DNA of 34,792 nt from CAYSUS01 sp964434165 (GTDB taxonomy: Bacteria; Planctomycetota; Planctomycetia; Pirellulales; Thermoguttaceae): assembly GCA_964434165.1 (NCBI GenBank), contig CAYSUS010000075.1, positions 1-34,792 of the forward strand, written 5' to 3'. The position numbers and the translations under genes are program-made. How positions within the stretch are numbered: position 1 is the stretch's first letter; each line of letters begins with the position of its first letter. This document shows, one piece after another, positions 1 to 7,600 of the stretch. Below the pieces are notes generated by a model. It was not told the origin of the DNA. It worked only from the letters and a program-made list of their open reading frames with translations, and did no database searches.

Positions 1-1276
1 GCTGATGCAGAACGCGGCCATCCGCCTGCTGGGCCTGGCTACGCAGGACATCAAGCGCCAGGCCGAGGACATCATCTTCGGCCAGTTGCGCCAGGTGATC
101 GCCTCGATGCAGATCGAGGACATCAACCGCGACCGCGACAAGTTCCTCGAGAACATCCAGAGTTCGCTCGAGCCCGAGCTCCGGAAGATCGGCCTGGTGC
201 TGATCAACGTGAACATCACGGACATCACGGACGAGTCGGGCTACATCGAAGCCATCGGCCAGAAGGCCGCCTCGCAGGCCATCCAGAAGGCCCGCGGCGA
301 CGTGGCCGACAACGAGAAGATGGGCGAGATCCGCGTGGCCGAGGCCGAGCGCGAGAAGGCCATCCAGGTGGCCAACGCCAACAAGGTCCGCGAGATCGGC
401 ACGCGCGAGGCCCTCCGCGAGCAGGCGGTGCGCGTGGCCGAGCTGGACAAGGAACAGAAGGTCGGCGAGCAGACCGCCTCCTTCCAGCGCGAGGCCCAGG
501 TCAAGGACGCCGAACGCGAGATGCGGATCAAGCTGGCCGACGCCGACGCCCGGGCCATCGAAGGCGAAAACGAGGCCAAGGCCGACGTCGCCGCCTCGCA
601 AGCCACGTTGCAGGTCAAGAAGGCCGAGGCGTATCAGACGGGCGAAACCCGCAAGGTGCAGGCCGAGGGTTCCGTGCTCGAGGCCGAGCACATCGCCCGG
701 GCCAAGGCCGCCGCGGCCGAGGCCCAGCGCATCGAGGCCGAACGCCGCGCCGCCCTGGAAGCCCCAGCCAAGGCCGAGAAGGCCAAGATCGAAGTCGAGG
801 CCGAGGCCGAGGCCGCCAAGCGGCGGATCGAAGCCGAGGGCGAAGCGTCGGCCATCTTCGCCAGGCTCGAAGCCGAGGCGCGCGGCAACTACGAGATCCT
901 CGCCAAGAAGGGCGATGGCCTCCAGCGGATCATCGAGGCCTGCGGCGGCGCCCAGGAGGCGTTCCAGATGATGCTCCTGGAGCACTTCGACAACCTCGTG
1001 GACGCCTCGGCCCAGGCGATCTCGAACATCAAGTTCGACAAGGTCGTGGTCTGGGAAGGGAACAACCAGAATGGGACCAGCGCGACGGCCAACTGGCTGC
1101 ACAACATGGCCCGGACCCTGCCGCCCATGATGCAGGTCATGAAGGAGATCGGCGGCGTGGAAATCCCCGAGACCCTCGCCAAAGTCAGCGGCGTGGCCCC
1201 GCAGAGCGGTGCCACCGCAGAGAGCAGGGACGGCGCGGAAAAGCCCGAGCCGGTCCAGCGCGGCGCCGAGCAGTAG
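1..1276 (+). CDS. Flotillin-like SPFH-domain membrane scaffold protein, 5' end outside window
   Basis: The frame is open from the first bases of the window, so the N-terminal membrane hairpin and the first half of the SPFH domain are missing. The visible start is the end of an SPFH domain (IIFGQLRQVIASM, then INVNITDITD). It is followed by about 200 residues of Ala/Glu/Lys/Arg-rich coiled coil with EAEAEAAKRRIEAEGEA-type repeats, typical of flotillins. The C-terminal part (from about residue 300 of the visible protein) is a globular flotillin tail ending in a Pro/Glu-rich segment. Flotillins oligomerise on the inner face of the membrane and organise lipid domains. An NfeD-type partner is often encoded upstream, which cannot be checked here. 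The gene ends at a TAG and converges on the next gene. The flotillin call is secure; the exact subfamily is not. Confidence 0.9.
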   Translation, partial: LMQNAAIRLLGLATQDIKRQAEDIIFGQLRQVIASMQIEDINRDRDKFLENIQSSLEPELRKIGLVLINVNITDITDESGYIEAIGQKAASQAIQKARGDVADNEKMGEIRVAEAEREKAIQVANANKVREIGTREALREQAVRVAELDKEQKVGEQTASFQREAQVKDAEREMRIKLADADARAIEGENEAKADVAASQATLQVKKAEAYQTGETRKVQAEGSVLEAEHIARAKAAAAEAQRIEAERRAALEAPAKAEKAKIEVEAEAEAAKRRIEAEGEASAIFARLEAEARGNYEILAKKGDGLQRIIEACGGAQEAFQMMLLEHFDNLVDASAQAISNIKFDKVVVWEGNNQNGTSATANWLHNMARTLPPMMQVMKEIGGVEIPETLAKVSGVAPQSGATAESRDGAEKPEPVQRGAEQ

Positions 1277-1294
1277 GCTTCCTTCGTGAGCTCA

Positions 1295-1325
1295 GACTTC
1301 CGAGGTCCTGGAGACCTCGGAAGTC
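1295..1325. terminator. Perfect 13-bp hairpin between convergent genes
   Basis: Positions 1295-1307 and 1313-1325 are perfect inverted repeats (13 bp) separated by a 5-base loop. The hairpin sits in the 58-bp gap between the flotillin stop and the stop of the converging beta-propeller gene. There is no T-run on either side, so it is a probable bidirectional transcription end or mRNA-stabilising stem rather than a textbook intrinsic terminator. Confidence 0.7.
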
Positions 1326-1334
1326 CGTGGCCCC

Positions 1335-2231
1335 TTACTTCTCCGCCAGCCGGTACACCTCGACCCTGCCGGTCGCGAACGACGGCACGTAGAGCAGCAT
1401 CCGGTTGCGGTCCAGGCCGATGTCGGCCGGCGTGGTCACCTCGATCAGCGTGCGCACGGTCTTGCGGTCCGCGGCGATGACCGCGACCTTGTTGCCCTGG
1501 AGGTCGGAGACCAGGAAGCCGCCGTCGGAGAGGACCTCGATGCCGTCGAGGGTCTTGAAGTGCTCGGCCACGCCGAACGGCTCGGGGTCGGCCTTGCCCT
1601 TCGGGTCGAGCTCGTAGGCCTCGTGCAGGCCCCAGCTCACCGCGAAGCGTTTGCCGCCGTGGACCGTCACGCCGTTGACCTCTTGCGGGGCCTTGAGCGT
1701 GGCAGCGACCTCGGCCGCGCCGTCCGGGGCGACCTTGATCCGGTAGATCACGCCGCGACCCGTGTCCGAGGCCAGCAGGTGCGTGCCGTCGGCGGCCAGG
1801 TCGTTGATCCACTGGGCGCCGGCCACGGCCAGATCGCGCGGCCCGGCCTGGGAGCCGGCCAGCGCGTAGCTCACCACGCGGGTGTTGTCCGCCACCCATA
1901 AGCGACCGGCCAGCACGCACATGCCCTTGGGGCAGTTCAGGGGCATGGACCTGGTCGAGCGCTGCCAGCGCAGGGCGAGACCCTTGCCGCGCGGTTCCAT
2001 GCGGCTGAGGAACCCGTCGCCGTCGTCGGCCCAAAACCGATCGACGCCCTCCCCCTCGACCTCCGCGACGATGCTGGAGACGTAGGCGTTTCCGCTCTGG
2101 GGGTGGACCGCCACGCACTCGGGCACGTCGAAGCCCGCGATGGACCGGACGTGCTCGGCCCGCCACGCGGCCCGGGCCGTGGCGGAGCACGTGGCGAGCA
2201 GGACGGCGGAGACCAACGCGATGCGCAACAT
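1335..2231 (-). CDS. Secreted SMP-30/gluconolactonase-type beta-propeller protein
   Basis: 298 residues. It starts at an ATG with a clear GGAGGA Shine-Dalgarno sequence 7 nt upstream. The N-terminus (MLRIALVSAVLLATCSATARA) is a signal peptide, so the protein is exported. The rest is a chain of beta-propeller blades with NHL/SMP-30-like motifs: CVAVHPQSGNAYVSS, WINDLAADGTHLLASD, VNGVTVHGGKRFAVSW, LDGIEVLSDGGFLVSDL and ADIGLDRNRMLLYVP. Conserved Asn/Asp residues in these blades resemble the metal-binding positions of SMP-30/gluconolactonase-like enzymes, which hydrolyse sugar lactones or bind sugars, but no specific substrate can be assigned. It lies downstream of, and in the same orientation as, a PEP-CTERM protein gene (158-bp gap) and has its own candidate promoter. 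The fold is fairly sure; the activity is unknown. Confidence 0.85.
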   Translation of the reverse strand: MLRIALVSAVLLATCSATARAAWRAEHVRSIAGFDVPECVAVHPQSGNAYVSSIVAEVEGEGVDRFWADDGDGFLSRMEPRGKGLALRWQRSTRSMPLNCPKGMCVLAGRLWVADNTRVVSYALAGSQAGPRDLAVAGAQWINDLAADGTHLLASDTGRGVIYRIKVAPDGAAEVAATLKAPQEVNGVTVHGGKRFAVSWGLHEAYELDPKGKADPEPFGVAEHFKTLDGIEVLSDGGFLVSDLQGNKVAVIAADRKTVRTLIEVTTPADIGLDRNRMLLYVPSFATGRVEVYRLAEK

Positions 2232-2302
2232 GGGAGCTTCCTCCGGAGCCGAACTGGGGGGATAAGGCGGCCGGCACGCGACCGAGCGCCGAGGTCCCGC
2301 CG

Positions 2303-2332
2303 ATTCTGGCTTGCCGCCAGGAGGCAAGTCAA
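2303..2332 (-). promoter_or_regulatory. Candidate promoter of the beta-propeller gene with an internal inverted repeat
   Basis: Reading the minus strand, TTGACT (2332-2327) and CAGAAT (2308-2303) are separated by 18 bp. The spacer holds an inverted repeat, CTTGCC-N7-GGCAAG (arms 2310-2315 and 2323-2328), which could be an operator. The start codon is about 65 nt beyond the predicted start point. Assigned by eye. Confidence 0.4.
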
Positions 2333-2389
2333 GCGCGCGGCCGAAAACCCCACGTGGAAGGCGGCGATAAGTCGCCGCACTCCGAAAGG

Positions 2390-4201
2390 CTATCGCCGAC
2401 GGCGTCGCGAGCGCAGGCCGACCAGGCCAAGCCCGGCCAGACCAATGACGGCCAGCACCGCGCTCGACGGCTCGGGGACCCGTTGGAAGACCTGGATCTC
2501 GCTGAGCCCCACGAACGCCCCGCCCAGGCTGCCGTCGATGTCCAGGGCGATCCACCGCGCGGTGATCTGACCCAGGTCGATCACGTCGGGCGTGGCGTAG
2601 TCGTCCAGGCCGGTCGCCTCGTTGAACGTGACGTCCTCGGCCAGGAGCTGCCAGACGGCCGAGTTGGAGAAGTCGGGCGTCGAGCCCACTTCCTGGTCGA
2701 TGCCTACGTCGTCCAGCGTGGAGATGTAGATGTCGGCCTGGCCCACCCCGCGGTCGGTGCGACCGTCCTCGGCGTTGAAGTTGAACACTTCCATCTTGTC
2801 GAGGAAGGGGACGTTCTCGCCCAGGTCGATCGCGAACCACGGGTCGGTATCGACGGAGAGGCTGTCCGACATCCAGCTTATCGAGTCGCCGTACTCGTTT
2901 GCCTCGTGGGCGTCGAAAACCGGATCGTCGTCCAGGTCGCGCATCCCGCTGCCGTCCGTGACGTTGGTCGGCGGGCGGTTGTCATTGATCGGGTGACTCG
3001 TGGAGGCGAAGGCCCCGGCCGGCACAAGGGGGAACTGCGGGTCGAGCACGAACCGCACCGCGTCGGCCACGGGCCCCACGCCGCTGGTGCCGGCCGTGGT
3101 GTCCTCCGACGAGATCACCACGCTGCCGAGCGTGCCGGCCTCGAAGTCGAACACCCCCAGCGCGTTCCACTGCCCGGAGTTCACGCTCTGGTTGACCTCA
3201 AACTCCGTGGTGCCGCCCGCGTGGTTGATCAAAACCTTTGTATCTTCCGCCCAATCAAATGTCGGCCACCACAAAGCCACCTGGTACTCCCCTGCGCTGG
3301 GCAGGTCGGGCGTGTAGGTGGCCGTGCTAGCCGGGTCGGCGTCGGCGAATCGCGAGCCCGTGCCGTTGTACGAGTTCGGTTTGAATTCCCCGCCCGACTC
3401 GGGGCGGTACTCCCACGTGTCGCTGTCGCTGAGCGTCACATTCGGATTGACAACGTCCTCTGACCCGTCATCAAGGATCAGAACCGTGGGCATGGGCGAC
3501 TCGCCGGTGGTGACGACCAGTTCGGGCCGGTCGGCGGACGGCGTGCGGGTCTCGTCGTAGAGACGCACGAAGTGGTTGCCGCTGCCGCTCTCCACGTCGC
3601 GCCGGGCGATCAGCCGCAGGGTCTGATCGGGCGAGGACAATGCTTCGTTGACCGCCTGGCGAAAGGCGGGCGTGCTGGGCAGCGTGACCCCGACGTCCGC
3701 CGGAGTGGGCGAGAGCCGCACGGAGGTCAAGTAGCGCCCCAAGCTGCCGCCCGGCGTCGTGTCGCCCGTGGCCGAGCTGCCGTCGCCGTCCGGGTCGTTC
3801 CAGGTGGCAGAGGATTCGGCGAAGGGGAAGTCGTACTGGAAGAGGTTGACGGTGATCGGCCCGAACGTCTCCACGCCGCGCGTGGTCATGTTCAGATCGA
3901 CCGTCTGGACGTAACCGCCTTGAGCCCCGAGCGCCGAGACGTCGAACTCCCAGAGACCGCGCATGAAGTTCGAGCCCACCCGGCCCAGGATGTTCTCGTG
4001 GTCGGGGTCGTTGTCTTGTGGGGTATTCGGGCTGTCCGAGCGGATCGTCGTAGAGCCGGCGACATAGTCCGGCGTGGGTGAAACGCCCTCCTGGAAGCTG
4101 AGGATGGCGGCCCCGGCCGAGTCGGAGAGGAAGCCCAGCGCCGCGAGCGCCAGAAACAGACCCCACACGTCGATCGACGCCTTGGGACGGACGAACATCA
4201 T
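2390..4201 (-). CDS. PEP-CTERM-sorted extracellular protein with DNRLRE-like, golvesin-like and discoidin-like regions
   Basis: 603 residues from the ATG at 4201, which follows a GGGGG stretch; a GTG at 4234 in the same frame and an ATG three bases further in are alternatives. The order is: a signal peptide (hydrophobic VWGLFLALAALGFL); a DNRLRE-like surface domain from about residue 35 to 230 (RGLWEFDVSALG, then AESSATWNDPDGDGS); a golvesin C-terminal-like beta domain at about 235-380 (YNGTGSRFADADPASTATYTPDLP, in shorter pieces); a discoidin/F5-8-type region at about 390-570 (WFAIDLGENVPFLDKMEVFN); and the PEP-CTERM signal VPEPSSAVLAVIGLAGLGLV with an Arg-rich end. PEP-CTERM proteins are cleaved and anchored or released by exosortase, and they often support biofilm or polysaccharide matrix functions. 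It is divergent from a second, much larger PEP-CTERM gene. The ligand is unknown. Confidence 0.88.
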   Translation of the reverse strand: MMFVRPKASIDVWGLFLALAALGFLSDSAGAAILSFQEGVSPTPDYVAGSTTIRSDSPNTPQDNDPDHENILGRVGSNFMRGLWEFDVSALGAQGGYVQTVDLNMTTRGVETFGPITVNLFQYDFPFAESSATWNDPDGDGSSATGDTTPGGSLGRYLTSVRLSPTPADVGVTLPSTPAFRQAVNEALSSPDQTLRLIARRDVESGSGNHFVRLYDETRTPSADRPELVVTTGESPMPTVLILDDGSEDVVNPNVTLSDSDTWEYRPESGGEFKPNSYNGTGSRFADADPASTATYTPDLPSAGEYQVALWWPTFDWAEDTKVLINHAGGTTEFEVNQSVNSGQWNALGVFDFEAGTLGSVVISSEDTTAGTSGVGPVADAVRFVLDPQFPLVPAGAFASTSHPINDNRPPTNVTDGSGMRDLDDDPVFDAHEANEYGDSISWMSDSLSVDTDPWFAIDLGENVPFLDKMEVFNFNAEDGRTDRGVGQADIYISTLDDVGIDQEVGSTPDFSNSAVWQLLAEDVTFNEATGLDDYATPDVIDLGQITARWIALDIDGSLGGAFVGLSEIQVFQRVPEPSSAVLAVIGLAGLGLVGLRSRRRRR

Positions 4202-4321
4202 GCACCCCCATGCAGCGGTTTGCGTTAAAGGCACCCCATCCTCGGCGGAGGATCCCCGCCGGTTCTGCTCTTCTCCTCCCCCGGCCCGCGGCCACTCGGC
4301 GGCGCGCCGGCGTTTTCGATT

Positions 4322-4350
4322 AGTTTAGTCAGGGGGTGCAGCCCCTGCAA
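4322..4350 (-). promoter_or_regulatory. Candidate promoter of the 603-residue PEP-CTERM gene, palindrome in spacer
   Basis: On the minus strand TTGCAG (4350-4345) and TAAACT (4327-4322) are spaced by 17 bp. The 16-bp near-palindrome at 4331-4346 (AGGGG, central TGCA, CCCCT; 7 of 8 pairs match) fills the spacer, a typical place for a repressor or MerR-type activator. The predicted leader is about 115 nt. Confidence 0.4.
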
Positions 4351-4471
4351 CCAAAAGGTAATCCCCACGATCGGGTTGGGCCGGAAGTGGGGGGGCGGCG
4401 TCGAAGGGCACACACGCTGGTGGGGCCATGGTCGGCGACGGTAGGCCGCAAGACGGGGCCGTGCAATCCGT

Positions 4472-4500
4472 TTGCTTCGAGGCCGGCCGCCGATTAGACT
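4472..4500 (+). promoter_or_regulatory. Candidate promoter of the giant PEP-CTERM gene
   Basis: TTGCTT (4472-4477) and TAGACT (4495-4500) lie 17 bp apart on the plus strand. The same -35 hexamer appears in front of the HU gene. The predicted leader of about 165 nt contains the GAACGCC/GGCGTTC hairpin (4637-4652), 10 bp upstream of the ribosome binding site. Confidence 0.35.
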
Positions 4501-4674
4501 CGATCGTGCGTCAAAATACGGTGTAGTCCGCGTTCTTTCGGGGAGCGCTGCGCCTGGCACGTGGATATGGGGGTCGGAGAAGCGACGCCTTTCGGCTTGG
4601 TCGCTCCCGGTTCGACAGGGCCGCATCTGAAGCGACGAACGCCTCGGCGTTCATTCACTGAGAAGGGGGAGTCC

Positions 4675-7600
4675 ATGATCACCAGCGCCTCGATTCGCAA
4701 CGCCCGCAGTCTAGCGACGGTCGCCCTCTGGATGGCAGCCGCGCTCACGCTCTCCGCGTCCTCCGCCGTCGGCCAGAGCTTCTCCCTGGACAACGACGGC
4801 CTGTTCAACGTGTGGGCGTTCCAGGAGACGGGCGGGGGCGCGGACAGCCAGCTCAACAGCACGACGGAGACGCTGGGAATCTGGAACGCCATTCTCGGCG
4901 GGGCCCCCGTGCCGGGCACCGTCTCGGCCAACGGCACGACCTACGGCATCGGCAGCTATGAAATCGACACCGAGAGCGTCATCGACTACAACGGCGGCGG
5001 CGACTTCGGCGTGAACCGTGGCTACGCCACCGTCAACGGCGATGGCCCCGGCGGCAGCGGCGGCTCGATCACCGGCGGCGACGACCTGAGCGTCTGGGCC
5101 AACACCTACCTCGCCGTGCCGGTCGGAACCTGGTCGATCGCCATCGCCAGCGACGACGGCCGCCAGGTGAGCCTCGACGGCCTGCTGGGATTGACGAACC
5201 CCGGCTTCACGGCCATCGGCGGCCAGACCGGACTGGGCGGCGTGGGCGACGACGTCGTCGGGTTCGACGGCACGACCGGCCACGACCAGTCGATCGGCGT
5301 GTTCACGATCGATCCGGCGGACGCGGTCGCCGGAACGAACGTCGCCCTGTTGACCCTCGACGCCTTCTTCTTCGAGCGCAGCGGCGGCGATTCGTTCGAG
5401 CTGTCCTTCAAGAGCGGCTCCGACACCAGCTTCGGCGGCAGCGGCGAGGGTTGGACCCTGTTGACCGACGGGAGCCTGATGTGGTCCATCTCCAGCAACC
5501 CCATCAACGTGACGGTCGCCGGGAGCCTGGGCGACCGCACGTGGGACGGGAGCACCGGCGACTGGACCGAGACCGACGCCGACGCCTGGGACACGGGACT
5601 CCCGCCCGCCTCGGGCACCGACGCCGGCGACTTCCCCACCTTCAACGCCGGCACCACCCAGGGGCATCGCGCGTACGTCCCCTCCGGCGCGGTCAACGTG
5701 ACCGGCGCCCAGGCCGCGCTGAACCTCTCCGTCTCCGCGCCGGGCATCGTCAACGTGCAGACCGGCGCCTCGCTGACCGTGCAGGACACCATCGACACCA
5801 GCGGCGGCGGGACGCTCAACATCGACGGGACGCTGGACACCTACGCCCTGCTCGGCAGCGGCGGAACCACGAATCTCAATGACGGCGGCCAACTGACGCT
5901 GGTCGATGGCGACCTGGGCGACGTCAGCGTCTCCGGCACCGCCGGACTGACCTCCGCAGCCGTGGTCCCGGTGACCCGCGTCACGATGGACAGCCTCAGC
6001 ATGGCCTCCGGCTCCACGCTCGACGCCAGTGGCGACTGGACGGCGGCCGCCGCCACCCTGGGCGGAAGCGGCGCCACCATCAACCAGACCGCGGGAACCG
6101 GGCAGCTCGACGCCGTCTCCGGTGCCGGCGGACTGTCCAAGGACGGTGACGGCACCGTGCTCCTGACGGGCGAGAACACCTACGCGGGACAGACCACCGT
6201 CAACGGCGGCATCCTGCTCGTTGCCCACGGAGGCGCCCTCGGCGACACGTCGGCCGGCACCGTGGTCGGCGGCGGCGGTCAGCTCCGACTCGACGGCGGC
6301 ATCACGCTCCCCGGCGGCGAGGCGATCACGATCAGCGGCGCGTCGGGCGGCGGGGCGATCTACAACCTGGACGACACGAACAACATCGACGGCCTCGTCT
6401 CGCTCGGCGGCAATGCCACGGTCCGCGTGGACGACGACCGCCTGCGCTTGCGCGGCGGCGTGGCCGTGGGCGGCAGCACGCTCACGGCCAACGTGGACGG
6501 CGGGGAGTTCCTCGAGATCGTCGGCAACCCGATCACCGGCAGCGGGTCGCTCGTCAAGCAGGGCGACGGCACCCTGGAGATCCGCGCCGACAGCCCGATC
6601 TATTCCGGACAGATCACCATCGACAACGGCGTGGTCGATGTGGGCAACCATTCGGACGGTCTCGGCTCGACCGCGGCCCCCACCGTGGTCAACCGCGGCG
6701 CCACGCTCCGGCTCCGCGACGGGGTCACCACGGCCGAAGACGTCTCGATCCTTGGGATCGGCGAGGGGGGGCAGGGCGCCTTGCACAGCGCCGCCGGGGA
6801 AAACACGCTCACGGGAACGCTCACTATGCCCGGAACCTCGCGGATCGAGTCCGCCGCCGGGGCAAAGCTGAACTTGAGCGGCCCGATCGACCTGGCCTTG
6901 CTCGGCGATGTCACCTTCGCCGGCGACGGCGACACCGTGGTCAACAGCCCGTTCGGCAACGGCGCGGCCCCGGTGATGCAGGCCGACGCCCTGCTGGCCC
7001 AGCTCTTCACGGGCACTACCGAGAGCGACATCATCGACATCGGCGACGGGACGGGCAGCGGCGGGGTGCTTTCGCGCACGCCCGACGTGGTCGATCTGCT
7101 GACCGGCCCGATGGACTTCCGCAACGACTTCGGCGCGGGGTTCTCGGCCCTGGCTGATAGCTGGCGCCAGGACGACTTCTCGATTCTGTGGGAGGGGACG
7201 TTCACCGCGCCGGCTGACGGGGACTACCGGCTCCGCATCACCGACAACGACGACCGCGGACGGATCTGGATCGACCTCGACCAGGACGGGCTGTTCGAGG
7301 ACGACGCCGCGGCCGGGGCCACGGCCGGCAACGAGCTGGTCGCCGTGAACAACGGCGGCAACGGCACGCGCGCGCTCGCCGGCGGGCAGCAGTACCGGGT
7401 CGGGTTCGCCTTCCACGAATTCGCCGGAAACGAGGCCTACGAGGGCCGGCTGCGAATCACCGGCACCGCCGGCGGGTCCGGCGACCTGGCCGAGGAGCTG
7501 GTCAACGCGTCGGATGCCGACCAGGCGGGCTTCTGGACCGCGCAGATCATGCCCCACAACGGCGTGATCAAGGAAGGCGCCGGCACGACCACGTTCAACG

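Larger units (their letters stand above)
4202..4674. other. 473-bp divergent intergenic region between two PEP-CTERM genes
   Basis: I see no credible gene here. The region holds one candidate promoter for each flanking gene and several inverted repeats: a GC-rich stem around 4250-4262 near the minus gene, AGGGG-N6-CCCCT at 4331-4346, and GAACGCC-TC-GGCGTTC at 4637-4652. A TGGCAC at 4555-4560 resembles a sigma-54 -24 element, but no matching -12 element follows it. Confidence 0.6.

Noticed and set aside
4555..4575. Possible sigma-54 promoter (TGGCAC) upstream of the giant PEP-CTERM gene
   Set aside because: The -24 half is fair, but the required GC of the -12 element is missing at the correct distance.
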